Below are positions 27,127 through 37,703 of a stretch of DNA of 64,000 nt, piece by piece. The stretch is from Rhodohalobacter halophilus (lineage in GTDB: Bacteria; Bacteroidota; Rhodothermia; Balneolales; Balneolaceae): positions 1-64,000 of the forward strand of contig NZ_MDWE01000023.1 of NCBI RefSeq assembly GCF_001715195.1, given 5' to 3'. The position numbers were made by a program, and so were the translations under genes. Numbering within the stretch: position 1 is the stretch's first letter; each line of letters begins with the position of its first letter. The notes beneath the pieces are model-generated. The model worked only from the letters and a program-made list of their open reading frames with translations. It had not been told where the DNA came from and searched no databases.

Positions 27127-27235
27127 TCAATCGGGGATTGAAGAACTTTATTTGATGAGAGGCGATCTTCTGAATAGGAGAGAGAGGGATTCCCCGATTT
27201 GCGCCTGTCGGCTTAATTACCCTTCGGCGGGGCAG
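27127..27235. repeat. Intergenic inverted repeats between tonB-like gene and tRNA-Ser
   Basis: AATCGGGGA at 27127-27135 is matched by its reverse complement TCCCCGATT about 50 bases on. A second small pair, GCCTG and CAGGC, brackets a G/C-rich stretch near 27203-27237. No T run follows either, so I do not call a terminator. It may be a short dispersed repeat; no second copy was found in this window. Confidence 0.3.
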
Positions 27236-27311
27236 GCTTCTCATCCCTTGTAAACTAAAGAAGGATAGAAGAGAGAATCAGGAAAGTAAAAATTAAACAA
27301 TATCGTAAGTG

Positions 27312-27398
27312 CGGAGAGAGAGGGATTCGAACCCTCGGTACCCTTGCGGGCACACTCGCTTTCCAGGCGAGCCCATTCGACCACTCTGGCATCTCTCC
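27312..27398 (-). tRNA. tRNA-Ser(GGA)
   Basis: Read on the minus strand, the 87-nt gene has a 7-bp acceptor stem (GGAGAGA with TCTCTCC) and discriminator G. The anticodon loop CTGGAAA gives anticodon GGA (27362-27364), and the long variable arm is typical of serine tRNAs. The T loop is GGTTCGAATCC. CCA is not encoded. It decodes UCC and UCU. Confidence 0.95.
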
Positions 27399-27451
27399 AA
27401 AAAATCGAAGACTGAAAAGATAGGAGTTTAAGTCAGCAGATTCAAAGTTAT

Positions 27452-28066
27452 TTACACGAAAATTTCTGCTGCCTTCACAATTTTTACACCTTTTTTATTC
27501 ATCTCTTTCCAGGCTTGTTGCAAAGATCCGTTAAGATCAATTCCCCGGACGGCATCTTCTACAATATGCATGGTAAATTCCTCATCAATACCGTCAAGAA
27601 CGGACCATTTCACACAGAAATCCGTTGCCAGTCCCACCGTGTAGAGATCTGTAATTCCGCGCTCTTTTAGATAACCACTGAGTCCGGTCGGTGTTTTCTG
27701 ATCATTTTCAAAAAAGGTGGAGTATGAGTCAATCTCTCTGCGAAACCCTTTCCGAATGATAACTTGAGATTTATCTGTAATCAGTTCCGGATGAAATTCA
27801 GCTCCCTTCGTTCCCTGAACGCAGTGATCGGGCCAGAGAACCTGTGTTCCGTAGCTTGCTTCAATGGTTTCATATGGCTCTTTATTCTCATGGTTTGAAG
27901 CAAATGAAGAGTGATCTGCCGGATGCCAATCCTGAGTTTGTATTACTGTATCAAACCTCTCAATCAGACTGTTAACCGTTGGGATGATAGAATCACCGTT
28001 TGGAACCGCAAGAGCTCCACCGGGGCAGAAATCGTTCTGAATGTCAACAACTAAAAGTGCTTTCAT
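27452..28066 (-). CDS. pncA: Nicotinamidase
   Basis: PncA hydrolyses nicotinamide to nicotinate. The 204-residue cysteine hydrolase has the catalytic triad visible as Asp8 (VVDIQNDF), Lys106 (IIRKG) and Cys151 (ATDFCV). Metal ligands are Asp46, His48 and His52 in DWHPADH. Its start follows the pncB stop by 5 bases. The two products act in sequence, giving nicotinate mononucleotide for NAD salvage. Confidence 0.95.
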   Translation of the reverse strand: MKALLVVDIQNDFCPGGALAVPNGDSIIPTVNSLIERFDTVIQTQDWHPADHSSFASNHENKEPYETIEASYGTQVLWPDHCVQGTKGAEFHPELITDKSQVIIRKGFRREIDSYSTFFENDQKTPTGLSGYLKERGITDLYTVGLATDFCVKWSVLDGIDEEFTMHIVEDAVRGIDLNGSLQQAWKEMNKKGVKIVKAAEIFV

Positions 28067-28071
28067 GTATG

Positions 28072-29478
28072 TTATGATTTAAAAAATTTGAGCAGAATAT
28101 CTCGTTTTTCCATCAGTTTGGTACTGATTCCTACTTTATAGATGTGAGGATTGTCAAGGCGTTTATATTCCGGTTGCAGTAACTTAAGACGTTTTTTTGC
28201 GTATTTTGCAATCGATTGAACATCAGGGAGTTCCTGAATAATATTTCCATTTTTAATGACCGGACTTAACAGATCTTCATACGTTCTGTTGGTCAGGTCG
28301 CTTTTCTTTGCCGGAAATGTTGGGTGATGCATTCGTTCGATCACTTCCTCATTATCAAATAGAATTGCATCTCCGTAAAATGATCCATCTCCATTTAAAT
28401 ACCGAAACACTTTCTTATTTCCGGGCAGGGTGATCTTCTCAATATTCTCAGAAATTTTTAGCTTCGGCTCTCCATCGATAGAGTTTAATTTATAAACTCC
28501 ATCAAGTGCCGGTGATGTATGACCTGTAACCAACCGGGTACCCACACCATAAATATCGATTGGGGCTGACTGAGTGCGCAAACTGTGTATTACCCGTTCA
28601 TCAAGTTGATTGGAAGCTGCAATTTTTACGTAGTTTAGTCCGGCTTCATCCAGTAATTTTCGCGACTTTTTGGAAAAGTAGGCAAGATCGCCGCTGTCTA
28701 AACGAATCGCTTTCAGTTTATGACCCTTTACTTCGAGTTCCTTTGCAATTTTGATTGCGTTGGGAACACCGGAATCAAGAGTGTCATATGTATCCACCAG
28801 CAAGGTTGTATCGTCAGGGTAGTAGTTGGAGTAGGTTCGGAAGGCTTCAATTTCGGAGTCGAAGGATTGTATCCATGAGTGCGCCATGGTTCCACCTGCG
28901 GGCACATTAAAGCGCTGGGCAGAATAGACGTTCGAAGTGCCGTCAAATCCGCCAATCATTGCTGCGCGGGTAGCATGGATACCGCCGAGTCCCTGCGAAC
29001 GCCGAAGACCAAAGTCGAGTACGACAGAATTTTCACCGGCAGCGAGCTTTATCCTCGCGGCTTTGGTGGCAATCAGTGATTGAAAGTTCAATATATTGAG
29101 CAAGAGAGTTTCCAGTAGCTGAGTCTCAAGCAGATCTCCTTCTACTCGAAGGATCGGCTCCGAAGGAAAAACAACTTCCCCCTCGCGAACTGAATAGATA
29201 TTTCCGGTAAATGTGAAATGTTTCAGATACTCCAGGAATTCCTCCTTAAATCCCTCTTTTCTAAAATAATCGATCTCTTCATCACTGAAGGTCAGATTCC
29301 GGATTGTTTCTACCAGCTCATTCAATCCTGCGAAAATAACATAACCGCCATTAAATGGGATATTTCTGAAGAAATAATCGAATCCGGCGGTCTTTTTGTG
29401 CATTCCGGAAAGAAAATAGCCCTGCGCCATCGTGAGCTCGTAGTAATCAGTGTAAGACGCGGGTTTGTTGATATACAT
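28072..29478 (-). CDS. pncB: Nicotinate phosphoribosyltransferase
   Basis: PncB makes nicotinate mononucleotide from nicotinate and PRPP with ATP. The 468-residue protein shows 'YTDYYELTMAQGYFLSGM' at the N-terminus, the substrate motif 'DFGLRRSQG', 'GTMAHSWIQSF' containing the conserved catalytic His region, and 'IRLDSGDLAYFSKK'. It is the upstream gene of a two-gene operon with pncA. The ATG at 29478 gives the normal N-terminal motif. Confidence 0.95.
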   Translation of the reverse strand: MYINKPASYTDYYELTMAQGYFLSGMHKKTAGFDYFFRNIPFNGGYVIFAGLNELVETIRNLTFSDEEIDYFRKEGFKEEFLEYLKHFTFTGNIYSVREGEVVFPSEPILRVEGDLLETQLLETLLLNILNFQSLIATKAARIKLAAGENSVVLDFGLRRSQGLGGIHATRAAMIGGFDGTSNVYSAQRFNVPAGGTMAHSWIQSFDSEIEAFRTYSNYYPDDTTLLVDTYDTLDSGVPNAIKIAKELEVKGHKLKAIRLDSGDLAYFSKKSRKLLDEAGLNYVKIAASNQLDERVIHSLRTQSAPIDIYGVGTRLVTGHTSPALDGVYKLNSIDGEPKLKISENIEKITLPGNKKVFRYLNGDGSFYGDAILFDNEEVIERMHHPTFPAKKSDLTNRTYEDLLSPVIKNGNIIQELPDVQSIAKYAKKRLKLLQPEYKRLDNPHIYKVGISTKLMEKRDILLKFFKS

Positions 29479-29547
29479 AGTTAAATTCTTACGATGTTTA
29501 AATGTGGACTAAAAATAGGGAAGTGAAGGCCAATCATAAAAAAGTAT

Positions 29548-30360
29548 TTATACTGAAAAGAGCATCAGAGAAACAATAAACCACAGAATAGGAATCGACT
29601 CTATCCAGAAGGAGGCGAAGTAGTTGGCTTGATAGATCGGTAAACGCAATATGGCTGCAACAAGCAATATCAAAACGAAAAGTTGAGCCATTAACATGGG
29701 GAACTCTTTTGAAGGCATACACAACGCCATAATGATAATTACCGCCGAGATGACGATGCTCAATCGTTTAGTTTGATGGATACCGATCAGTGAGGGTATC
29801 GTTTTAACTTCTCCATAGTCTGCTCGTAAATCACGGAGGTCGAACGGGAGAGTCAGCAGGATCACAAACAGACATCGCTGAATGAATTCGCTTAACAGAA
29901 CTGTATCAAGCCGGACATTAGCTTCAATGGCGGGTAACAGCACAGAAAACCCTGACCAAACAATCGAGATGGCCACAATTTTGAAACCTGTAATTCTTCT
30001 CAGATTTCGTTTTGAAGCGAAGAAGGAGTGAGGGTAGAACAGTACAATCAACCCAAGCAGAAATAACAGGCTTAATGAAGGTAGCCGGAGGTCTGTGACC
30101 AACAGAAGCGATGCCAATACTGAGATTAAAGTGATGCCTGCTATAATTATTTGTTCAACCTTTGGCGAGATTAGAACTCTACGAACCAGATGACCAAATT
30201 TGATGAAATTATAACCTGCTACCGTTCCCAAAAAGGAAAGTGTGATCATCCTAAGATTAAATGGAAGACCGAAATGAAGATATGTCAACCCCGTAAATGA
30301 AGCCACGGCAAGGGCTACATGCAGGCTTGATTGAATGTAGAGGTCAAAAATTCGTTTCAT
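29548..30360 (-). CDS. UbiA-like polytopic membrane protein
   Basis: The 270-residue product has about eight hydrophobic segments. Its 'DLRDLRADYGEVKTIPSLIG' resembles the second Asp-rich motif of UbiA prenyltransferases (DxxDxxxD). The first motif, expected near 'AGYNFIKFGH', lacks the usual aspartates, so catalysis by the standard mechanism is doubtful. It may be a degenerate family member with another ligand. It is divergent from the Ig-like lipoprotein gene and lies 69 bases from pncB, on the same strand. Confidence 0.6.
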   Translation of the reverse strand: MKRIFDLYIQSSLHVALAVASFTGLTYLHFGLPFNLRMITLSFLGTVAGYNFIKFGHLVRRVLISPKVEQIIIAGITLISVLASLLLVTDLRLPSLSLLFLLGLIVLFYPHSFFASKRNLRRITGFKIVAISIVWSGFSVLLPAIEANVRLDTVLLSEFIQRCLFVILLTLPFDLRDLRADYGEVKTIPSLIGIHQTKRLSIVISAVIIIMALCMPSKEFPMLMAQLFVLILLVAAILRLPIYQANYFASFWIESIPILWFIVSLMLFSV

Positions 30361-30475
30361 AATCTCACGATCATCCGATCGAATATCTTACCGAAAGAAA
30401 ATCAGCAGTTCAGATACGAATCGAATCACAAATTCTATATATTTGCACCTCCATGAATGTAGCAACTCATTTAGC

Positions 30476-32197
30476 ATGATAACAGAGCAATATCGAGAAA
30501 GATGTAGCGGTAACGGCAGACGTACAGTGTATGTGTTGATCTCTTTTATAACAGTATTCATTGCTATGAGCTGTGCTACACCCATTGCTCCGACAGGCGG
30601 CCCCCCCGACCGTACAGGACCGGAAGTGATTGAAACAACTCCGGCAACCGGAACAACAAATTTCCGTGGAGACGAAGTTCGATTTACATTTGACAAATTC
30701 GTTGACAGAAATTCGGTTCGCCAGAATGTAAGTATCGAACCGGATCTCGCCATACCTTTTGAAGTTAATTTCAGGCGAAAAACCGCCATTGTTTCGTTCG
30801 ATTCAGACCTGCCGGATAACACCACCATAGTCGTAAAACTTGGCGTGGATGTAACCGATACCGATCGCAATAAAATGAATAGCTCTTTTGATCTGGCGCT
30901 CTCTACCGGTGATGTGTTGGATGAAGGGAGGGTAACCGCAAGAATTATCGATGCAGAAACAGGTGAAACTGAGAGCGGGCGCCGCGTCTATCTTTACCGG
31001 GAACCGGCAGATTTTTCATCACGGGCGAACTATGTCGCTCAAACCGATACAGCCGGTGTAGCAGAGTTCGGCTATCTGAGTGGCGGATCCTACCGCGCTA
31101 TTTGGATCAACGATGTAAACCGCAACAGGATATGGGAGAGAGGACGTGAGGCAGCACAACCGTTTTCTGTTGAGTTGTTTGAACTTGAACAGAATGGAGA
31201 GTTTGATCTTGGCACTCTCTATACTTCTGTTCCTGACACAACCGCACCTGTACTTGAAGGAATTGGATTACTTTCTGAGCGCAGGCTCCGTTTGCGTATA
31301 AATGAAGAGGTGCAGTGGAGTTCTAATGCTTACATCTCGGTTGTTGATACATTGGAAAATGAAATAACCCGGGCATACCCGCTTTATAAAGACGAAAGTG
31401 ACCCAAATGTACTATTCTCCCAAAGTGATGATCCGTTAACAGAGGAGGGAACGTATAATGTTAATCCTGTTCGTTTTAGAGATCGAGCAGGGAACTCTTT
31501 GGAGTCAAATATTGAACCGTTTACCGGGTCATCGGAGCCGGACACAACGGCTCTCCGCCCAATTTCTCATAACGCTCGAAACGGTCTGTTTCCTTTTGAA
31601 TCGCTGGAAGTAACATACTCTAAGTTTATAGATGAGAATACAATTGTAGATTCTCTCCTGGTGTTTGAGGGAGATCAAATGTTTGAAGAGTGGCCCGCTT
31701 TTGAAATCGATCGGCATATTTTGCGTATATCTCCGAAAGACAGCGTATGGGAGGCGGGATTGAGGTATGAAATGAGAGTATGGGATCCGTGGGAATCAGA
31801 ATATCTTCGGATCAACCCGGAGATTTGGCAGAGAAATCAGCTCGGTAGCATTGAAATTACTGTGGAAAACGGAGAGCCCGATCTACCAAAAAGGCTTACA
31901 GTTCATGACCGGGATGAGAGCGTAGTTGTGGATACAACATTTACCGGGCAGAAGATAGAAATTGAGAACCTTCCCCCGCTCGAATATGTTGCCAGGCTAT
32001 ACCTGGATGAGAATGATAATGGACGCTGGGATACCGGCAGTGTGGATCCTTATCGAAAACCGGAGCCATATATTATCCGACGATCCATTCCCGTTCGGGA
32101 GGGATTCGCGTCTGAGGTTTCCTTACGTTTCCCCAACCTATCAACAGATTTACAGTCCATTGAGCCCGATTCACTTAATCTAAATGACATAGAATAA
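30476..32197 (+). CDS. Ig-like domain lipoprotein
   Basis: The ATG at 30476 is preferred to a TTG 33 bases upstream because it begins a normal signal sequence with lipobox IAMSC. After the cysteine comes 'PTGGPPDRTGPEV', the usual lead-in to bacterial Ig-like (SbsA-type) domains in this phylum. About 570 residues of beta-rich sequence follow, including a carboxypeptidase-regulatory-like segment and Ca-binding-like 'DENDNGRWDTG' and 'DVNRNRIWERG' loops. It is probably surface-exposed. The stop overlaps the mscS start as TAATG. Ligand and role are unknown. Confidence 0.75.
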   Translation: MITEQYRERCSGNGRRTVYVLISFITVFIAMSCATPIAPTGGPPDRTGPEVIETTPATGTTNFRGDEVRFTFDKFVDRNSVRQNVSIEPDLAIPFEVNFRRKTAIVSFDSDLPDNTTIVVKLGVDVTDTDRNKMNSSFDLALSTGDVLDEGRVTARIIDAETGETESGRRVYLYREPADFSSRANYVAQTDTAGVAEFGYLSGGSYRAIWINDVNRNRIWERGREAAQPFSVELFELEQNGEFDLGTLYTSVPDTTAPVLEGIGLLSERRLRLRINEEVQWSSNAYISVVDTLENEITRAYPLYKDESDPNVLFSQSDDPLTEEGTYNVNPVRFRDRAGNSLESNIEPFTGSSEPDTTALRPISHNARNGLFPFESLEVTYSKFIDENTIVDSLLVFEGDQMFEEWPAFEIDRHILRISPKDSVWEAGLRYEMRVWDPWESEYLRINPEIWQRNQLGSIEITVENGEPDLPKRLTVHDRDESVVVDTTFTGQKIEIENLPPLEYVARLYLDENDNGRWDTGSVDPYRKPEPYIIRRSIPVREGFASEVSLRFPNLSTDLQSIEPDSLNLNDIE

Positions 32198-33069
32198 TGG
32201 TAGAGTATTTTTCAGACCTAGTAACCCAATACGCCATGCCCATTCGGGTGACTATAATTCTAATTGTTACAATTTTTGTAGCAAAACTATCCAAACGTCT
32301 GTTCAAAAAATTTGTAATCAATAATACAACCGAAGATGAAAATCTCACGAACTACAAGTTTATAGAGCACTCTCTCTCCACAATCATCTACCTGATTGGT
32401 TTTAGTTTTGCAATTTGGAACATTCCAACACTTGAGAATATTGCTCAATCAATGGTAGCCGGTGCCGGTATATTGGCCATTGCGGTTGGTTTTGCATCGC
32501 AACAGGCATTGGGAAATATCATCAGCGGTTTGTTTATTGTCATTTATAAACCATACGTCATCAATGATCGAATTACACTAAGAACGGATCTCCGGGGGGT
32601 AGTTGAAGACATTAGTCTTCGGCACACCGTAATTCGTAATTTTGAGAATCAGCGAATCATCATTCCCAACTCCGTGATCAGTAATGAAGTTTTGATTAAT
32701 TCCAATTTCAGTGATTCAAAAATCTGCCGTTTAATTGATGTTGGTATTAGTTATGGGTCAGATATTGACCTTGCAAAGAAAATCATTGCTGAAGAGGTTG
32801 AGAATCATCCATTGAGTATGGATGTAAGAAAGCCGGAAGATATTGAAAATGGAGCTCCAAGGGTATTGGTTCGGTTAACCGGATTGATGGATTCATCGGT
32901 TACATTGAGAGGGTGGGCCTGGGCAAAAGATGCTCCCGATGCATTTACATTACAGTGTGATGTGCTCGAGAGCATTAAAAAACGTTTTGATCAAGAGGGG
33001 ATCGTGATTCCATTCCCTCAGCGTACAATCAGCTACTTGAACGAACCTACATCAAAAGAGGAGTCTTAG
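32197..33069 (+). CDS. MscS-family mechanosensitive channel
   Basis: The 290-residue protein has three membrane segments. The pore helix, 'GAGILAIAVGFASQQALGN', has the Gly/Ala packing typical of MscS TM3. A beta domain with 'VVEDISLRHTVIRNFENQ' and 'IIIPNSVISNE' and a C-terminal alpha/beta domain follow. Such channels release solutes on osmotic downshock. It overlaps the lipoprotein gene by one base (TAATG), indicating coupling. Confidence 0.9.
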   Translation: MVEYFSDLVTQYAMPIRVTIILIVTIFVAKLSKRLFKKFVINNTTEDENLTNYKFIEHSLSTIIYLIGFSFAIWNIPTLENIAQSMVAGAGILAIAVGFASQQALGNIISGLFIVIYKPYVINDRITLRTDLRGVVEDISLRHTVIRNFENQRIIIPNSVISNEVLINSNFSDSKICRLIDVGISYGSDIDLAKKIIAEEVENHPLSMDVRKPEDIENGAPRVLVRLTGLMDSSVTLRGWAWAKDAPDAFTLQCDVLESIKKRFDQEGIVIPFPQRTISYLNEPTSKEES

Positions 33070-33172
33070 CATATCTAAGCAGCTTATAAATGGTATGAGA
33101 TCGAATCGTATGATTTACAGCTTTTAAACGTTCATCTACTGAAGTGTAATAAAGTTTTTCAATCGAATTTCC

Positions 33173-33180
33173 TATCTTTG
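33173..33180 (+). promoter_or_regulatory. Bacteroidetes-type -7 promoter box upstream of icmF
   Basis: TATCTTTG is an exact match to TAnnTTTG, 46 bases before the icmF ATG. The -33 region upstream is T-rich but has no clear TTTG. No cobalamin riboswitch elements are visible in the 157-base gap. Confidence 0.45.
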
Positions 33181-33226
33181 GAATCGCTTCCATCAACAAG
33201 AATTTGAATTAGCATAGACGAAATTT

Positions 33227-36200
33227 ATGTCGAAAGGTACTGTTGCAGAAAAAAGCTCTAAAACTAAATCATCAACCAAACAAGGTTCCACACCGAAAAA
33301 ATATCAACCGAAGCATAAGGTGCGATTTGTAACGGCTGCCAGCCTGTTTGATGGACATGATGCCAGTATTAACATCATGCGGCGGATTTTGCAGGGAACC
33401 GGTGCCGAGGTGATCCATTTGGGACACAACCGTTCGGTGCACGAAATTGTGAACTGTGCAATTCAGGAGGATGCTCAGGGGATTGCGATCAGTTCGTACC
33501 AGGGCGGTCATGTGGAGTATTTTAAATATATGGTAGATCTGCTCAAGGAGAACGATGCATCTCACATCAAAGTTTTTGGAGGCGGTGGCGGTGTTATTGT
33601 AGACCGTGAGATTAATGAGCTCCATAACTATGGAGTTGAGCGAATTTTTTCTGTTGAGGATGGCAGTAAAATGGGGCTCCAGGGAATGATCAACTATATG
33701 ATGGAAGCTTGTGATTTTGACACAAATGAAACAGCCCCGGTTGTTCCGGAAAAGGTAAGTAAGCAGGACCGAAACGCAATCGCCCGAACAATATCTGCCC
33801 TGGAAAATGGATGTTCGAATGTTGCCTCATTTGATGAAAAGGGATTGCACATAGCAGGTAATCAGGTTAGTCATTCAGTGAAAACCATTCCAGTTCTTGG
33901 AATTACCGGAACCGGCGGTGCAGGCAAAAGTTCACTTACTGACGAAATAATTCGCCGGTTTATCACGGAATTTCAGGAGTTGACGATTGCTGTAATTTCT
34001 ATTGATCCCTCCAAACTGAGAACGGGTGGAGCACTGCTGGGTGACCGTATACGAATGAACAGCATTGACACACCACGTGTTTACATGAGAAGCATGGCGA
34101 CCCGGGCTTCAAACAAAGCGATCAGCGATTCTGTAAGGGGGGCAATTGAGGTATTCAAAACTGCCGGTTTTGATCTGATAATTGTAGAAACAAGCGGAAT
34201 TGGGCAGAGCGATACGGAGATAGTGGATATCTGCGATATTCCGCTATATGTGATGACCCATGAATATGGTGCAGCTACCCAGCTTGAGAAAATCAACATG
34301 CTGGACCTTGCCGAAATTGTAGTTCTGAACAAATTTGAAAAGAAAGGGTCACTGGATGCGCTTCGTGATATCCGTAAACAGATTCAGAGAAATCGCGGAT
34401 TATTCCACACCGATCCAAAAGAGATGCCGGTTTACCCAACGATAGCCGCTCAGTTTAATGACGAAGGCGTTCATCGTCTGTTTGCAGCCATCGTGGATCG
34501 TATCAACACCCATTTCAATATCGGCTGGACACCGGAACTATACACAGACGCTGAGCCTGCTGAGGATCTTCACACTCAAGCAGTTATTCCGGGAAAACGG
34601 CAGCGTTATCTTTCAGAAATTACCGAAACCATAGAAAACTACCATCAGTGGGCAGAAGAGCAGGTTGAAATTGCATCCAAATTGGACCAGGTACGGGGAA
34701 CCATCGAACAGGTAGAGAACTGGAAACCTGAGGATCAGGAAGTAATGATCTCCCGGCTGGAGGAGATGGAGGAGCATTGGTCGGTGAAACTCGATCCGCT
34801 TCCCCAAAAGATCCTGGACGGCTGGGATGAGCTTTTTGATAAGTATCGACAGGATTCGTTTAAGGTGAAGATCAGAAATAAAACATTTGAGAATCAATTA
34901 TTCCGGACATCGCTCAGCGGTACGAAGATTCCGCGTATTTCCATGCCAAAAACTCAAAATCTTGGCGACAGGCTGAAGTTTGCACTGAAGGAGAATCTGC
35001 CCGGATATTTTCCATACACGGCAGGTGTGTTTCCATTTAAGCGGGAGGGAGAAGATCCGACCCGTATGTTTGCAGGAGAGGGAACGCCTGAACGAACCAA
35101 CAAGCGTTTCCACTATGTGAGCGAAGGTATGCCGGCGGCGCGTCTGTCAACTGCATTTGATTCCGTGACGCTTTATGGAGAAGATCCCGCTTATCGCCCT
35201 GATATTTACGGTAAAATTGGTAATTCCGGTGTGAGTATTTGTACACTTGACGACATGAAAAAGCTCTATTCCGGTTTTGAACTGACGGCACCGACCACCT
35301 CTGTGTCGATGACCATCAACGGACCGGCTCCAATGATTTTAGCGATGTTTATGAATACTGCTATCGATCAGGAGGTGGAACGGTACTTGAAAGAGAGTGG
35401 TGAGTGGGAGAGTGCCCGGAAAAAAATCGAGTCGATCTATAAAAAGAAAGGATTGCCTGCACCTCAGTATGCGGGCGAACTGCCACCAAGCAGCAATGGT
35501 TTCGGACTTGGCACACTCGGTGTGAGCGGAGATCAGCTCTTGGATCAGGAAACGTATCATAAAATTAAAGAGCAAGCACTGAAGGTGGTTCGAGGAACGG
35601 TTCAGGCCGACATCCTAAAAGAAGACCAGGCTCAAAACACATGTATTTTCTCAACTGAGTTTGCCCTGAAGATGATGGGCGACATCCAGAAGTATTTCAC
35701 TGAGCACCGGGTTAGAAACTACTACTCTGTCTCCATTTCCGGTTACCATATTGCGGAAGCCGGTGCAAATCCGATCACACAGGCAGCGTTTACACTGGCA
35801 AACGGGTTTACTTATGTCGAGTACTACCTGTCACGAGGCTTAGACGTAGATGACTTTGCACACAATCTCTCATTCTTTTTCAGTAACGGATTGGACCCTG
35901 AGTATGCTGTCATTGGGCGTGTGGCGCGTAGAATTTGGGCCATCGCCATGAAGAACAAATATGAAGCCAATGAACGATCTCAAAAGCTCAAATATCATAT
36001 TCAAACAAGCGGACGGTCGCTTCATGCGCAGGAGATTCAGTTCAATGATATTCGAACCACCCTGCAGGCTCTGATGGCGATTTACGACAACTGTAACTCC
36101 CTTCATACCAATGCTTACGATGAGGCAATTACCACACCTACAGAAGCTTCTGTAAGAAGAGCTCTGGCGATTCAGCTCATCATCAACAAGGAGATGGGGA

Positions 36201-36694
36201 TGACCAAGAATGAGAATCCTCTTCAGGGATCTTACATCATAGAAGAGCTTACCGATCTCGTTGAGGAAGCGATACTGACAGAATTTGACCGGATTACCGA
36301 TCGCGGTGGTGTATTGGGTGCCATGGAGAGCATGTATCAGCGCGGAAAAATACAGGAAGAGAGTCTATACTACGAATCCCAAAAACATTCCGGTGAACTT
36401 CCGATAATTGGGGTTAATACGTTCAAATCTGATACTCAGACAGGAGAGGATGAACGTGAAATTGAACTGATACGATCTACAGAAGAAGAGAAGAAGCAAC
36501 AGATCGATAATCTTGAGGCATTCCATCAACGAAACAGTGATTCCGCGGATCAGGTAATTAAGAACCTTAAGAAGGTTGCCCGTGAAAATGGAAATTTATT
36601 CGAAGAGATGATGGAGACCGTTAAAGTTGCTTCACTCGGACAAATTTCCCAGGCGCTTTATGAAGTGGGTGGTCAATACAGAAGAAATATGTAG
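33227..36694 (+). CDS. icmF: Fused isobutyryl-CoA mutase with G-protein chaperone
   Basis: The 1155-residue protein combines three modules. A B12-binding domain lies at about 30-165 with '[17 protein letters not shown]', where His44 is the expected cobalt ligand. A MeaB-like GTPase chaperone covers about 220-430 with P-loop GTGGAGKSS at about 225. The acyl-CoA mutase barrel occupies about 560-1110, with '[14 protein letters not shown]' and '[21 protein letters not shown]' segments, the latter quoted as part of its B12-contact region. The order B12, GTPase, mutase defines IcmF rather than methylmalonyl-CoA mutase. It interconverts isobutyryl- and n-butyryl-CoA, and in some members pivalyl/isovaleryl-CoA. 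It stands alone between its promoter and a terminator. Confidence 0.93.
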   Translation: MSKGTVAEKSSKTKSSTKQGSTPKKYQPKHKVRFVTAASLFDGHDASINIMRRILQGTGAEVIHLGHNRSVHEIVNCAIQEDAQGIAISSYQGGHVEYFKYMVDLLKENDASHIKVFGGGGGVIVDREINELHNYGVERIFSVEDGSKMGLQGMINYMMEACDFDTNETAPVVPEKVSKQDRNAIARTISALENGCSNVASFDEKGLHIAGNQVSHSVKTIPVLGITGTGGAGKSSLTDEIIRRFITEFQELTIAVISIDPSKLRTGGALLGDRIRMNSIDTPRVYMRSMATRASNKAISDSVRGAIEVFKTAGFDLIIVETSGIGQSDTEIVDICDIPLYVMTHEYGAATQLEKINMLDLAEIVVLNKFEKKGSLDALRDIRKQIQRNRGLFHTDPKEMPVYPTIAAQFNDEGVHRLFAAIVDRINTHFNIGWTPELYTDAEPAEDLHTQAVIPGKRQRYLSEITETIENYHQWAEEQVEIASKLDQVRGTIEQVENWKPEDQEVMISRLEEMEEHWSVKLDPLPQKILDGWDELFDKYRQDSFKVKIRNKTFENQLFRTSLSGTKIPRISMPKTQNLGDRLKFALKENLPGYFPYTAGVFPFKREGEDPTRMFAGEGTPERTNKRFHYVSEGMPAARLSTAFDSVTLYGEDPAYRPDIYGKIGNSGVSICTLDDMKKLYSGFELTAPTTSVSMTINGPAPMILAMFMNTAIDQEVERYLKESGEWESARKKIESIYKKKGLPAPQYAGELPPSSNGFGLGTLGVSGDQLLDQETYHKIKEQALKVVRGTVQADILKEDQAQNTCIFSTEFALKMMGDIQKYFTEHRVRNYYSVSISGYHIAEAGANPITQAAFTLANGFTYVEYYLSRGLDVDDFAHNLSFFFSNGLDPEYAVIGRVARRIWAIAMKNKYEANERSQKLKYHIQTSGRSLHAQEIQFNDIRTTLQALMAIYDNCNSLHTNAYDEAITTPTEASVRRALAIQLIINKEMGMTKNENPLQGSYIIEELTDLVEEAILTEFDRITDRGGVLGAMESMYQRGKIQEESLYYESQKHSGELPIIGVNTFKSDTQTGEDEREIELIRSTEEEKKQQIDNLEAFHQRNSDSADQVIKNLKKVARENGNLFEEMMETVKVASLGQISQALYEVGGQYRRNM

Positions 36695-36863
36695 TGCATC
36701 CCGGCTTTTTAAAATCATGATCCTGAGGAGTAAACAGATCTCTTGATATCATCGTAACCATTGACCTCAAGCGTTATCTGTAGAGGTTAACTTTAATGAG
36801 TAGTTGACAGATTACAAGGATTGGCTATAGTCTGCATTTTCGCAAGATATATCTTGATACAAA

Positions 36864-36894
36864 AAAAGGGGAATTCGTATTGAATTCCCCTTTT
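36864..36894. terminator. Bidirectional terminator
   Basis: AAAAGGGGAATTC pairs perfectly with GAATTCCCCTTTT around a five-base loop. The A and T ends serve both directions: icmF on the plus strand and the TPR gene ending at 36916 on the minus strand. Just upstream, CAAGATATATCTTG (36843-36856) is a perfect 14-base palindrome of unknown use. Confidence 0.85.
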
Positions 36895-36915
36895 CATTTT
36901 CAAAAGAGTCGAGTT

Positions 36916-37602
36916 CTATCCTCGAACTGCAAGCGCTCCTTTCATGCGTTCGGCCCGTGCTATTACCTGACTGTTCGGATAGTCACGCAAAATTTGATCA
37001 AGTACACGATTGGCTTCAGTTGTGAGGCCGGCTGCATCGTATGCTTGTGCTGCCTGATAGAGATTTGCTGGGGTTGTAGCATTGTTTTCGTCCCAACCGG
37101 CAGCCTGCTCAAAAAGTGATGCTGCATCTTCGAACCGTTCCATTTCCAAAAGCAAAGTAGCATGAAAAACGGATGGTGGTACACCCAGAATGCCTCGCGG
37201 CTTACTGAAAGATTCGATATAGGAGAGTGATGATTCAAAATTTCCTAATTCATATTCAGAAACTGCGGCGTAGTATTTTGCCAGATTACCGGCATCGGTT
37301 CGTGAAAAGTTATTTGCAATCTGTGCAAACCCGAGAGTAAACTCTTCATCATCCCCATGTAATGCAGTCTGGAAGTCTCCCTGAAAGAGAGCCTGTTCTG
37401 CAATACTCAGCAAATTCTGAGCTCTTTGTTCCTGCTGAGCACTGTAGTAGAAATAACCGATCAGCAATCCTATAACCAAAACAAAACTGATACCACCGCC
37501 CAAAACAGCTGCTTTATTCTGATTGTAGAAGTGAACAAATCGTGAAGAATATTCAATCAGAAGATCCTGTTCGAGGTCTTCATTTTTAAGTCTTTTACTC
37601 AT
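36916..37602 (-). CDS. TPR-containing membrane protein (YfgM/Tol-Pal-like)
   Basis: The 228-residue product has a short cytoplasmic N-terminus, one membrane helix (about 30-53) and a periplasmic region with TPR-like helices. These include 'AKYYAAVSEYELGNFESSLSYI' (about 110-135) and 'ANLYQAAQAYDAAGLTTEANRVLDQILRDYPNS', quoted as parts of repeats. The layout matches YfgM, a chaperone partner of the Sec translocon. Similarity in sequence is limited, so this is a structural assignment. It is the last gene on this strand before a shared terminator. Confidence 0.7.
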   Translation of the reverse strand: MSKRLKNEDLEQDLLIEYSSRFVHFYNQNKAAVLGGGISFVLVIGLLIGYFYYSAQQEQRAQNLLSIAEQALFQGDFQTALHGDDEEFTLGFAQIANNFSRTDAGNLAKYYAAVSEYELGNFESSLSYIESFSKPRGILGVPPSVFHATLLLEMERFEDAASLFEQAAGWDENNATTPANLYQAAQAYDAAGLTTEANRVLDQILRDYPNSQVIARAERMKGALAVRG

Positions 37603-37703
37603 TCTGCTTATTTAAAATTTGCTGGTTTACTTCAATTTTTCATCATGCTTTCAAGACCGATAAAAATATCACAGTTTAGCCATTTAACCAAAAATTTACC
37701 GGC

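Noticed and set aside
33070-33226. Cobalamin riboswitch ahead of icmF
   Set aside because: The gap is short, contains a promoter box near the gene and shows none of the conserved B12-box sequence.
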